DNA of 8,881 nt from Gemmatimonadota bacterium (GCA_019348475.1 JAHWJJ010000167.1:1-8881); one strand, 5' to 3'. Positions 1 to 6,217 are shown, numbered from the stretch's first letter. Notes: generated from the sequence alone by a model not told the origin. Numbers and translations: made by a program.

Positions 1-258
1 GGCGCCGAGAGCCTGCGCGGAGGGCGCGCCCGGCGGATCGACGACGTGCGCCACGATGCGCTCCGCCAGCGAGGCGGCCTCGCGGGCCACGGCGTCCGAC
101 GGGTCTTCGCCGTCGGGCGGAAGGAGCGCGGCCAGCGCGGCGCCCTCGCTGGCGGTGGCCAGCACGCGCACGGCGTGGGCGGTCTGCGGCGCCAGCGCGA
201 TCAGCCGCGCGCCGGCGGGGAGCGTGCGTCGGGGGCGGGTCACGGCGGATGCGGTCAT
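1..258 (-). CDS. Hypothetical protein, N-terminal part only (runs off left edge)
   Basis: This is an open minus-strand frame of 86 codons with no stop before the window edge and heavy G/C use at third positions, which supports real coding. The peptide begins MTASAVTRPRRTLPAGARL and is rich in Ala, Arg and Pro. I see no signal peptide, membrane segment or catalytic motif, and I do not recognise the family. An amphipathic helical stretch at about residues 55-73 (DAVAREAASLAERIVAHVV) suggests a soluble fold. The start is uncertain. ATG codons in the same frame also lie at 300 and 324, but the extra codons include rare ones (ATA, TTG, CAA) and look non-coding, so I chose 258. No good Shine-Dalgarno precedes any of the three. 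A candidate promoter lies at 372-399. Confidence 0.55.
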   Translation of the reverse strand, partial: MTASAVTRPRRTLPAGARLIALAPQTAHAVRVLATASEGAALAALLPPDGEDPSDAVAREAASLAERIVAHVVDPPGAPSAQALGA

Positions 259-300
259 GGACGGCCCGGGTACGGGTGAACGGGCGTAAACGCCGTCCAT
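257..300 (-). promoter_or_regulatory. Inverted repeat enclosing the start codon of the left-edge gene
   Basis: ATGGACGGC (257-265) and GCCGTCCAT (292-300) form a perfect 9-bp inverted repeat around a 26-nt centre. In the minus-strand transcript the arm next to the chosen ATG (258) would pair with the arm that contains the alternative ATG (300). If it folds, the proximal start would be occluded. The structure is visible in the sequence; a regulatory role is inference. Confidence 0.4.
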
Positions 301-371
301 CTCGTATTGCAATATCTTCGCCATCCATTCGGGAAACGGATGCGCCCCGAAGCGGCCCCGGCGCCATGCCC

Positions 372-399
372 ATCATACCGAATCCCACAGTCCTGTATA
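372..399 (-). promoter_or_regulatory. Candidate promoter for the left-edge gene
   Basis: Read on the minus strand, TATACA (394-399) and TATGAT (372-377) are separated by 16 nt. They match the sigma-70 consensus at 4 of 6 and 5 of 6 positions. The site sits in the least GC-rich stretch upstream of the gene. Transcription would begin near 365, leaving a 5' leader of 40 to 105 nt depending on which start codon is used. This is a pattern match only. Confidence 0.4.
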
Positions 400-553
400 C
401 CGCGACCGAACGAACACTTCACGCGGGGCAAAAGAGAGGAGGCGGAGAGCTCGTCCCATTCTCCGCGTCCCCTATCCCCTTCCTCCGCGTCCTCCGCGTG
501 ATGCTTTGGGGGTCTGCACAGGAGACCGGAGGATTTGGTATCGATCCTCGCAA
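400..553. other. Intergenic stretch with short direct repeats
   Basis: I see no gene here. CTCCGCGTCC occurs at 461-470, and CCTCCGCGT occurs twice back to back at 482-499. The purine/pyrimidine-skewed sequence 461-535 looks like a dispersed intergenic repeat rather than coding DNA, but one window cannot show that. The open frames crossing it do not have the codon bias of the neighbouring genes. Confidence 0.4.
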
Positions 554-554
554 C

Positions 555-591
555 GAAAAAACGGCCGCCGCGAGCATTCTCGCGGCGGCCG
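555..591 (-). terminator. Rho-independent terminator of the lytic transglycosylase gene
   Basis: A perfect 13-bp stem (562-574 with 579-591) encloses a 4-nt loop. On the minus strand it is followed directly by a run of six T (A556-A561 on the plus strand). It begins 26 nt past the stop codon at 618-620. Stem, loop and T-tract are all textbook. Confidence 0.9.
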
Positions 592-617
592 GTCCCTCAT
601 CGTCGGGTCTCGCCCCG

Positions 618-1763
618 TCAGGAGGGGATCACCAGGCGCTGGCCGGGGCGGATGCGGCTGCCGCTGCCCAGCCCGTTGGCGGACTGCACCCTCTTGACCG
701 TGGTGTCGTAGCGGCGCGCGATGGTCCACAGCGACTCGCCGCGGCGCACGGTGTGGCGGCGCATGGCGGCCAGGCGGCGCTGCTCGTCGCGGCGTTCCTG
801 CACGGCCTTTTCGGCGGCGCGCTTCTGCACGCCCGCGAAGTTGGCGGCGTACTGCGGCGTACGGCCGCGGGGCACGCGCACGGCGTAGTCGCTCTTGCCC
901 GGCGGGGTGACGGCCCGCACCAGGTGCGGGTTCAGGCGCTTGAGCTCCTGCTCGCTCACGCCCACGGCCTCGGCCACCAGGGCCAGGCGGGTGCCGGCGG
1001 GCACCTGCACCTCGTCGCTTTCCAGCGGCATCCAGCGCTGCACCCCGCCCAGGCCGTACTTGTGCGGCTCCTTCCCGATGAGCGCGGCGGCCACCATCAG
1101 CGGCACGTACTCGCGGGTTTCGCTGGGCAGGCGGCCGCGGATGCGCCAGAAGTCGTCGTCCGCGCCCTTTTCGCTCCCCGTCACCTGCCGCATCACCCGG
1201 GCAACGCGGCCCTCGCCGGAGTTGTACGCGGCGGCGGCCAGGTACCACGAGCCGAACTGGCCGTGCAGGTCCTGCAGGTAGCGGAGCGCGGCGTCGGTGG
1301 ACTTTTCCGGGTGCTTCCGCTCGTCGACGTAGGCGTCCACGCGAAGGCCGTAGCGCTGGCCCGTCTCTTCGATGAACTGCCACAGCCCCACGGCCTGGGC
1401 GTGCGAGCGCGCGGTGGGGTTGAACCCCGACTCGATCATGGAAAGGTACAGCAGGTCCTCGGGCATGCCCCGCTCGCGCAGCTTGGCGCGGATCATCCCC
1501 TCGTACCGGCCGCTGCGCTTGAGGTACAGCGCCATGCGGTCCTGCTGCCGCTCGGTAAAGATGCCGATGAAGCGCTCCACGGGCGCGTTGCGCACGACGG
1601 GAATGTCCCACGTGGCGTCGCTGACCGCCGCGCTGGCCTCGCGGACGATCCCCGCGGCGGCGGTGGAAACAGGTGCATTGTCCCGGACTTCACCCCCGGC
1701 GGCGGTGGCGCCGAGGACGGCGCCCAGCAGCACGGCGATGGGAAACGCGGACCTGAATTCCAT
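618..1763 (-). CDS. mltD: Secreted MltD-like lytic transglycosylase with C-terminal LysM domain
   Basis: The 381-residue protein should cleave the MurNAc-GlcNAc bond of peptidoglycan to 1,6-anhydro ends, in the periplasm. Residues 1-22 look like a signal peptide (hydrophobic AFPIAVLLGAVLGATAA) without a clear lipobox. The SLT domain (about 60-230) carries the family marks: catalytic Glu111 in MIESGFNP, the AVGLWQFIEETGQRYGL block (124-140), AAAYNSGEGRV (177-187) and SETREYVPLM (214-223). A weak LysM-like stretch lies at about 247-297, then an Arg/Glu-rich linker, then a clear LysM (about 336-380, HTVRRGESLWTIARRY to IRPGQRLVIP) that binds glycan. The ATG at 1763 is chosen because AGGAGGT sits 3 nt upstream. 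It is shorter than E. coli MltD (about 450 residues, a lipoprotein). It is monocistronic, with its own promoter and terminator. The family is sure; the exact Mlt subtype is less so. Confidence 0.92.
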   Translation of the reverse strand: MEFRSAFPIAVLLGAVLGATAAGGEVRDNAPVSTAAAGIVREASAAVSDATWDIPVVRNAPVERFIGIFTERQQDRMALYLKRSGRYEGMIRAKLRERGMPEDLLYLSMIESGFNPTARSHAQAVGLWQFIEETGQRYGLRVDAYVDERKHPEKSTDAALRYLQDLHGQFGSWYLAAAAYNSGEGRVARVMRQVTGSEKGADDDFWRIRGRLPSETREYVPLMVAAALIGKEPHKYGLGGVQRWMPLESDEVQVPAGTRLALVAEAVGVSEQELKRLNPHLVRAVTPPGKSDYAVRVPRGRTPQYAANFAGVQKRAAEKAVQERRDEQRRLAAMRRHTVRRGESLWTIARRYDTTVKRVQSANGLGSGSRIRPGQRLVIPS

Positions 1764-1815
1764 GCGACCTCCTGTGGCAAGCGCGGGATGACGTGTCCTG
1801 CGATGTTTCTGGAGT

Positions 1816-1833
1816 GCGCGGCGGCTGCCGCGC
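1816..1833 (-). other. GC-rich hairpin in the transglycosylase leader
   Basis: GCGCGGC (1816-1822) pairs perfectly with GCCGCGC (1827-1833) around a 4-nt loop, in the presumed 130-nt 5' leader and about 50 nt before the start codon. A second GGCCGG/CCGGCC pairing lies just upstream in the transcript (about 1845-1870). Stems of this size arise easily in DNA this GC-rich, so no function is claimed. Confidence 0.35.
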
Positions 1834-1902
1834 GCCGATCCGCGGGCCGGGACCCTTGGGGGCCGGCCGCCGGAGCGGAAAAAGATGTTTCGTGAGTCCC
1901 CT

Positions 1903-1931
1903 AAGCTAAACCATATCAACGGGTTAGTCAA
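1903..1931 (-). promoter_or_regulatory. Sigma-70-like promoter of the lytic transglycosylase
   Basis: On the minus strand TTGACT (1926-1931) lies exactly 17 nt from TAGCTT (1903-1908). The -35 matches consensus at 5 of 6 positions and the -10 at 3 of 6. The region 1885-1931 is clearly more AT-rich than its surroundings. The start site would fall near 1896, giving a leader of about 130 nt. GGGTT-AGTC-AACCC (1921-1934), an inverted repeat, covers the -35 box and could be an operator. Confidence 0.6.
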
Positions 1932-2068
1932 CCCATGGGGACGGAACGGATCCTCGTAGGATGATCCCCGCGCACCGCCGCGGCCCTTGAAGCGGGAATT
2001 CGGGGTTCTTGGTAACGAGGTGATGAGGCTGGAGATCGAGCTGCGCGCCGAGCGCCCCCCATCCCCGG

Positions 2069-2099
2069 CCCTTCCCCCACAAACTGCGTGGGGGGAGGG
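2069..2099. repeat. Palindromic hairpin, tandem unit 1
   Basis: CCCTTCCCCCAC (2069-2080) faces GTGGGGGGAGGG (2088-2099) around a 7-nt loop AAACTGC. The stem is 12 bp with one G-T wobble. It is the first of four members of one hairpin family in the window. Confidence 0.75.
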
Positions 2100-2243
2100 A
2101 GAACTCGATGCGCGGGGGTGAGGTCGAGATGTGCGCCGAGGGGCCCTTTCCCCGGCCGCTCGCCGCTCGTTTCTAGTGGATAGGGGAGAACTTCGATGCG
2201 TGAGGCTGGAGATCGAGCTGCCCCGAGCGTCCCCCATCCCCGG

Positions 2244-2274
2244 CCCTTCCCCCACAAACGGCGTGGGGGAAGGG
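2244..2274. repeat. Palindromic hairpin, tandem unit 2
   Basis: CCCTTCCCCCAC (2244-2255) and GTGGGGGAAGGG (2263-2274) form a perfect 12-bp stem around AAACGGC. The position within the 175-bp unit is the same as in unit 1. Confidence 0.8.
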
Positions 2275-2417
2275 AGAATTCGATCGCGCGAGGGTGAGGT
2301 CGACATGTGCGCCGAGGGACCCCTTCCCCGGCCGCTCGCCGCGTTTCTAGTGGATAGGGGAGAACTTCGATGCGTGAGGCTGGAGATCGAGCGGCGCCGA
2401 GCGCCCCACATCCCCGG

Positions 2418-2448
2418 CCCTTCCCCCACCAACTGCGTGGGGGAAGGG
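2418..2448. repeat. Palindromic hairpin, tandem unit 3
   Basis: CCCTTCCCCCAC (2418-2429) and GTGGGGGAAGGG (2437-2448) form a perfect 12-bp stem around CAACTGC. The loop differs from unit 1 at its first base while the stem is unchanged. Confidence 0.8.
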
Positions 2449-2492
2449 AGAATTCGAGCGCGCGGAAGGTTTTGTAGCTGTAGCGAGGGGTG

Positions 2493-2524
2493 CCCCTTCT
2501 CCCGCGTTGTTTGCGGGAGAGGGG
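2493..2524. repeat. REP-like palindrome next to the tandem block
   Basis: CCCCTTCTCCCGC (2493-2505) pairs with GCGGGAGAGGGG (2513-2524), 12 bp with one bulged T, loop GTTGTTT. The right flank GCCGGGGGTGAGG is typical of short palindromic intergenic elements in many GC-rich genomes. This core is distinct from the hairpins of the tandem units. Confidence 0.65.
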
Positions 2525-2590
2525 CCGGGGGTGAGGGGTCCGCGCGCAGCGCGACGCCGTTGCCGTTGCCCGTTGCCGTTCCCGCAGTTG

Positions 2591-2615
2591 AAGCCCCGCG
2601 CAGTTGGCGGGGCTT
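2591..2615 (-). terminator. Probable terminator of the DUF2784 gene
   Basis: AAGCCCCGC (2591-2599) and GCGGGGCTT (2607-2615) form a perfect 9-bp stem with a 7-nt loop. It lies 21 nt downstream of the stop codon at 2637-2639. On the minus strand it is preceded by AA and followed by TTC, so the T-tract is short. It may work weakly or on either strand. Confidence 0.6.
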
Positions 2616-2636
2616 TCCGCGGTTGTTGCGGCGGCT

Positions 2637-3041
2637 TCAGCCGCTCCCGCGGGCCGGGTCGCCGGGGTCGCCGCGGTGCCGGCGCCGCGCGCGCGCCAGC
2701 ATGGACCCGTACACCGCGGCGTTCACGACCACCACCCCCGCGCCGATGCCGAACTGCAGCCCCCGCGTCAGCCCCCGCGGGTACAGCACCGACACCACGT
2801 AGTGCTCGATGAACCCGCCCTGGTAGCCGGCCTGCCCGCCGCGCCGGCGAAGGTCGTTCTCCAGCGGGGTGAGCGGGCAGATCCATCCGGCGAACATGAT
2901 GAGCGCGCCCCAGACGGCGCAGGGCACGTGCACCCACGCCAGCCGGCGCCAGCGCAGCACCAGCAGCCCGCCCAGGCCGGCAAACAGCGCAAAGGCCAGG
3001 TGGACGACCAGCACCAGGTCGGCCAGCGTGCGATAGGTCAA
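2637..3041 (-). CDS. DUF2784 family small membrane protein
   Basis: The 134-residue inner-membrane protein belongs to DUF2784, whose function is unknown. Family marks are WICPLTPLEN (53-62) and GGFIEHYVVSVLYPRGLTR (75-93), preceded by GGLLVLRWRRLAWVH (24-38). Hydrophobic segments at about 8-29, 36-53 and 96-113 suggest three membrane spans, and the C-terminus (116-134) is Arg-rich and hydrophilic. I choose the TTG at 3041: GGAGG lies 5 nt before it, and the resulting MTYRTLADL matches the usual start of the family. A GTG at 3068 in the same frame would add nine residues (VRASAAEAA) with no SD. The start overlaps the stop of a possible leader ORF (3038-3145) as TTGA, so translation may be coupled. 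The family call is firm; no function is inferred. Confidence 0.88.
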   Translation of the reverse strand: MTYRTLADLVLVVHLAFALFAGLGGLLVLRWRRLAWVHVPCAVWGALIMFAGWICPLTPLENDLRRRGGQAGYQGGFIEHYVVSVLYPRGLTRGLQFGIGAGVVVVNAAVYGSMLARARRRHRGDPGDPARGSG

Positions 3042-3145
3042 CGCTGCCTCCGCTGCGGATGCACGCACGGGTTCGGCGGCGGATCATCCCGCATCCGCGC
3101 CGCCGATCCGGCGAGGACGTAGTGCTTCTGCAGGATCACGGACAT
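3038..3145 (-). CDS. Possible 35-residue leader ORF coupled to the DUF2784 gene
   Basis: ATG at 3143-3145 is preceded by GGAGG with 5-nt spacing (3151-3155), a strong ribosome site. The frame runs 35 codons and ends in TGA at 3038-3040, which overlaps the TTG start of the DUF2784 gene by two bases. The peptide begins MSVILQKHYVLAGSAARM and ends in a Pro/Arg-rich tail containing one Cys. I do not recognise it and see no membrane span. Good SD, overlap and shared direction favour translation, either as a coupled small protein or as a leader peptide. Against it, the length is short and the codon bias cannot be judged well. The frame continues open upstream to 3259, but that part crosses a terminator stem and is not credible coding. 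Confidence 0.5.
   Translation of the reverse strand: MSVILQKHYVLAGSAARMRDDPPPNPCVHPQRRQR
3047..3051 (-). promoter_or_regulatory. Ribosome binding site that decides the TTG start of the DUF2784 gene
   Basis: On the minus strand GGAGG (3047-3051) is followed by CAGCG and then TTG (3039-3041). The 5-nt spacing is ideal. The competing GTG at 3066-3068 has no purine-rich site in range. This site lies inside the overlapping leader ORF. Confidence 0.7.
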
Positions 3146-3200
3146 TGTCCCCTCCACTGCCGGCGTTCGATCGATCATCCGCCCCGATTGCGTCCGACGC

Positions 3201-3246
3201 AGAAAACAGGCGCGCCGGGACGGAAGGCATCCCGTCCCGGCGCGCC
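3201..3246 (-). terminator. Terminator of the acyl-CoA ligase gene
   Basis: A perfect 15-bp stem (3209-3223 with 3232-3246) surrounds an 8-nt loop. On the minus strand it is followed by TGTTTTCT. It starts 20 nt beyond the stop codon at 3267-3269, so the downstream DUF2784 unit probably has its own promoter in the short 3156-3208 interval or depends on read-through. Confidence 0.85.
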
Positions 3247-3266
3247 GCCGATCATCCACCTCAGGC

Positions 3267-4994
3267 TCAGGCCTTTGCCGCTTCCGCGGAGGCGGCGGCG
3301 GGTGCCGTGGTGCGCAGCTCGCGGCGGATGATCTTGCCGATGGGGCTCTTGGGCAGGTCTTCGCGGAACTCCACCTGCCGCGGCACCTTGTACCCGGCCA
3401 GCGACTCGCGGCAGTGCGCGACGACCGATTCCGCCGTGAGCGCAGGGTCCTTCTTGACCACGAACGCCTTTACCGCCTCGCCCGAGTGCTCGTCGGGAAC
3501 GCCGATCACGGCCGCCTCGCGCACGCCCGGGTGGTTGGCCAGGCAATCCTCCACCTCGTTGGGGTACACGTTGAAGCCGCTCACCAGGATCATGTCCTTT
3601 TTCCGGTCCACGATCTTGAAGTACCCCTCCTCGTCCATCTGCGCCACGTCGCCCGTGTACAGCCAGCCGTCGCGCAGCACCTTGGCCGTCTCGTCGGGGC
3701 GGTTCCAGTAGCCCATCATCACCTGGGGGCCCTTGCACGCCAGCTCGCCGGGCTGCCCCACGCCCACCTCCGCGCCGGAATCGTCCACCAGCTTTACGTC
3801 GGTGGAGGGGAACGGGATGCCGATGGTCCCCTCCTTTACCCGGTCCACCGGGTTGAAGCTCACCACCGGCGAGGCCTCGGTCAGGCCGTAGCCCTCGACG
3901 ACGGGCGTGCCCACCACCTCCTTCCACTTGCGCGCCACCGCGCCGTGCAGCGCCATTCCGCCGGCCACGGACAGCTTCAGGCTCCGGGGCGGGTTCTTCT
4001 GGAACCACTCCTCGTTGGCCAGCGCGTTGAACAGCGTGTTGACCCCCGAGAACCAGGTGACCGGGTACTTCTCGAACGCCTTCTGCAGGTTCTGGGGCGG
4101 GCGGGGACTGGGGATGAGCACGTTGTGCCCGCCGATCTGGTAGAAGAGCAGCAGGTTCACGGTGTACGCGAAGATGTGGTACAGCGGCAGCGCCGTAAGG
4201 ATGGACTCCTCGCCCTCCTTGAGCAGCGCGCGGTTCATGGAGAGCATCTGCGCCACGTTCCCCAGCAGGTTGCCGTGCGAGAGCATGGCGCCCTTGCTCA
4301 CGCCCGTGGTGCCGCCCGTGTACTGCAGCGCCGCCAGCGTGTCCAGCCCCACGCCTTCCACGTACGCCTTCACGTCCGTCCCGCCGGCGATGCGCTCGCG
4401 TCCCGCCTTGAGCGCGTCCTGCAGCGGCGTGTGGGGGACCGTGACCGCGGGAAGTTGCTTCTTGACGTACTTGAGCACCGTCCGGATGACGAACGCCGGC
4501 ACCGCCGGGAACCACTCGGTAATGCGCACGGTGACGACCGTCTCCACCTTCGTCTTGGGGAGCACCGCGGGAAGGCGGTCGGCGAACAGGTCGCTGATCA
4601 CCAGCACCCGCGCTTCGCTGTCGTTGAACTGGTGGATCATCTCGGGGGGCGTGTACAGCGGGTTGGTGCTCACGGCCACGCACCCCGCCTTCAGCACGCC
4701 GAACAGCACCACCGGGTACGACAGCGAGTTGGGCATCTGGATGGCCACGCGGTCGCCCGCGTTCAGCTTCAGCGTCCCGCGCAGGTACGCCGCGAACTCG
4801 TCCGACATGCGGTCCACCTGCTCGTACGTCAGCGAGCCCGCCATGCCGTTGGGCATCACCTGCGTGAACGCCGTCTTCTGCGCGTACTGCGCGGAGAGGC
4901 GGCGCACCATGTCGGGCAGGTGCTCGAAGGCGATGGGGGCCATCTCGGCCTGGCTGCCGGGCGAGTAGTGCGAAGCCCAGGGACGGTCCGTCAT
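3267..4994 (-). CDS. fadD: Long-chain fatty acid--CoA ligase (FadD type, AMP-forming)
   Basis: The 575-residue enzyme joins a fatty acid to CoA through an acyl-adenylate, using ATP, the entry step of beta-oxidation and of acyl supply to lipids. It has the full ANL fold. ATP-binding motif YTGGTTGVSKG is at 225-235, EGYGLTEASP at 367-376 and the FACS signature region DGWLYTGDVAQMDEEGYFK at 442-460. The hinge block IVDRKKDMILVSGFNVYPNE is at 461-480, with Asp449 and Arg464 in the expected ATP-ribose and hinge places. The catalytic lysine is Lys554 in SPIGKIIRREL. The length is close to E. coli FadD (561), with a short Ala-rich tail after 562. The ATG at 4994 has AGGAGG 8 nt upstream (5003-5008). 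It has its own terminator and no adjacent beta-oxidation genes. Chain-length preference cannot be read from sequence; medium-chain or other acyl substrates remain possible. Confidence 0.93.
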   Translation of the reverse strand: MTDRPWASHYSPGSQAEMAPIAFEHLPDMVRRLSAQYAQKTAFTQVMPNGMAGSLTYEQVDRMSDEFAAYLRGTLKLNAGDRVAIQMPNSLSYPVVLFGVLKAGCVAVSTNPLYTPPEMIHQFNDSEARVLVISDLFADRLPAVLPKTKVETVVTVRITEWFPAVPAFVIRTVLKYVKKQLPAVTVPHTPLQDALKAGRERIAGGTDVKAYVEGVGLDTLAALQYTGGTTGVSKGAMLSHGNLLGNVAQMLSMNRALLKEGEESILTALPLYHIFAYTVNLLLFYQIGGHNVLIPSPRPPQNLQKAFEKYPVTWFSGVNTLFNALANEEWFQKNPPRSLKLSVAGGMALHGAVARKWKEVVGTPVVEGYGLTEASPVVSFNPVDRVKEGTIGIPFPSTDVKLVDDSGAEVGVGQPGELACKGPQVMMGYWNRPDETAKVLRDGWLYTGDVAQMDEEGYFKIVDRKKDMILVSGFNVYPNEVEDCLANHPGVREAAVIGVPDEHSGEAVKAFVVKKDPALTAESVVAHCRESLAGYKVPRQVEFREDLPKSPIGKIIRRELRTTAPAAASAEAAKA

Positions 4995-5143
4995 AGGTGC
5001 ATCCTCCTGGCGGAGCAGGGTGGGGCGGATCAGGGGCGTTGGTCCACAGGTTACACGCGTTCGCCGCGCCGCGCCAGACGCGCGTCGTACAGAGTTCCTG
5101 CCGCTGCGGGCTGGAATTCGGGGGCGGGAGGGATGGAGTGAAA

Positions 5144-5210
5144 CGGCGAACAGTCGCCGCTCCGCGGGCGCTCCCCGGCCCTCCCCCGCGAACTGCGCGG
5201 GGGAGGGAGA
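5144..5210. repeat. Solo intergenic hairpin element related to the tandem repeats
   Basis: CCCTCCCCCGCG (5179-5190) and CGCGGGGGAGGG (5196-5207) form a perfect 12-bp stem with loop AACTG. It is flanked by the same CTCCCCGGCC and AGAA sequences as the copies at 2069-2448. A smaller perfect hairpin, CGGCGA-ACAG-TCGCCG (5144-5159), lies beside it. The rest of the 4995-5296 gap shows no gene, only the SD of the acyl-CoA ligase and no convincing promoter. Confidence 0.75.
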
Positions 5211-5296
5211 ACCCGAATCGCCGCTGCAATCCGTGTTTGCGAAGAAGGCGCGCCGCCGCCACGTCCCATTCAGGAGAGCGGGCCAGGAGGGATCGG

Positions 5297-6217
5297 CTAC
5301 TCGCCGACGGGTGCGGCCAGCAGCTTGGGCGCGGGGGCCATCAGCGTGCGCGGGTTTGCGTAGGCGCGCTCCTGCAGCTCCGGGATGGTGGCGCCGGCCA
5401 CCAGGAACTTGCCCGCGCCCTCCACCAGCCGCCGCCGCAGCAGCTCCGCCTGCTCGGGCGAGATCTGCCCCTGCTGCGCGGCCTCGCGCAGACGGTCCAG
5501 CACCGGCAGGCTCTCCGCCGCCTGGCGGTAGCGCTGCGCCGCCGGCAGCTCGCGGTAGAAGACGACGCGGTCCCAGAGGGAAAGCACCAGTCCGCGCACG
5601 GCCGCGATCACCGGCGCCGCGCCCATCAGCTCGAAGGTCTTGTCGCTCCCCGAATCGCAGGCAATGACGGACAGGCCGCCGGGCGCCGCGCCCTCCAGCA
5701 CCGCGCAGGCGCCGTAGATCAGGTCCAGGCTGTCCAGCAGCGTCGCCAGGCGGGTGGGGGTGCTGAACCGGCGGGGGGATTCGATCACCTGCACCGTCAG
5801 CACGTCGGCGCCGGACTGCACGTCGCCGCGGCGGGCGGCGTCCACGCTGGGAATGCCGGCCTGCGCCAGCAGGGCGCTGATGCGCGGCAGGTACTGCGTG
5901 GCGAAGCGCACCCGCTCGGCGTACGCGAACGCCTCCTGCGCGCGGTTCTCCGCCGCGATCAGCAACGACCAGGTATCGGCGTGCTCCAGTGGCGTGATCC
6001 CCAGCTGCTCGGCCAGCAGGCGGGCGGGGCGGGTAAACCGGCTGCCCAGCAGCCCGTAGTCGCGCAGCGCGGAGAGCAGGCGGGTCAGCAGCTCGCCCGG
6101 CACCGGCTCGCGGCGGTAGCCCAGCCGCGCCACCTCCACCAGCGGCAGCTCCAGCCCGCTCTCCACGAGCGCGCGGCTCACCTGCTCCACGCCGCTGATC
6201 AGATCCGCCTTGCGCAT
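5297..6217 (-). CDS. Conserved-looking protein of unknown function, 306 residues
   Basis: I do not recognise this protein. It begins MRKADLISGVEQVSRALVES and ends LLAAPVGE. It has no signal peptide and no membrane span, and it appears mostly helical with many Leu/Ala/Arg heptad-like stretches (about 60-120 and 225-290). The middle (about 135-220) looks more alpha/beta: ADVLTVQVIESPRRF (137-151), a GGLSVIACDSGSDKTFELMG block (180-199) and AAVRGLVLSLWDRVVFYREL (205-224). No nucleotide-binding or metal motif is complete. Codon bias is as strong as in its neighbours. The ATG at 6217 is preceded by GGGGAG 3 nt upstream. The frame is open to an ATG at 6364, but that extension is low-complexity and lacks an SD. 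It is transcribed away from the DNA ligase gene, 176 bp apart. No function is inferred. Confidence 0.8.
   Translation of the reverse strand: MRKADLISGVEQVSRALVESGLELPLVEVARLGYRREPVPGELLTRLLSALRDYGLLGSRFTRPARLLAEQLGITPLEHADTWSLLIAAENRAQEAFAYAERVRFATQYLPRISALLAQAGIPSVDAARRGDVQSGADVLTVQVIESPRRFSTPTRLATLLDSLDLIYGACAVLEGAAPGGLSVIACDSGSDKTFELMGAAPVIAAVRGLVLSLWDRVVFYRELPAAQRYRQAAESLPVLDRLREAAQQGQISPEQAELLRRRLVEGAGKFLVAGATIPELQERAYANPRTLMAPAPKLLAAPVGE

Larger units (their letters stand above)
2025..2464. repeat. Tandem repeat, 2.5 copies of a roughly 175-bp unit
   Basis: Units begin with GAGGCTGGAGATCGAG at 2025, 2202 and 2376, so the period is 177 then 174 bp. The third copy is cut off after about 90 bp near 2464. 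Each unit contains the same order: the head motif, a CCGAGCG segment, CATCCCCGGCC, a C-rich/G-rich hairpin and GAGAA(C/T)TCGA. The two full copies continue with GTGCGCCGAGG, CCCCGGCCGCTCGCCGC, TTTCTAGTGGATAGGGGAGAACTTCGATG. The copies are highly similar but not identical. Open frames across the block do not keep one frame between units, since neither period is coupled to coding content. I see no gene from 1935 to 2636. Confidence 0.85.

Noticed and set aside
249..1895. Long plus-strand open frame of 548 codons opposite the transglycosylase gene
   Set aside because: It is the antisense shadow of a gene with clear SLT and LysM motifs, SD, promoter and terminator. Its translation is His/Gly/Val/Ala-rich without any domain.
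1764..2432. N-terminal extension of the transglycosylase frame to 2432
   Set aside because: The frame stays open through the tandem repeats, but the peptide there is repeat-derived and lies beyond the promoter. The ATG at 1763 has a strong SD followed by a signal peptide.
2025..2464. CRISPR array
   Set aside because: Units are about 175 bp and similar over their whole length. There are no short repeats with unique spacers and no cas genes.
4995..5100. Sigma-70 promoter for the acyl-CoA ligase gene (TGTAACCT patch near 5048)
   Set aside because: Only a weak -10-like match is present and no -35 of better than chance quality lies at 16-18 nt.
3414..5141. Plus-strand open frame of 575 codons opposite the acyl-CoA ligase
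   Set aside because: It is produced by the lack of stops in GC-rich DNA. The translation is His/Arg-rich with no motif, whereas the other strand encodes every ANL motif in order.
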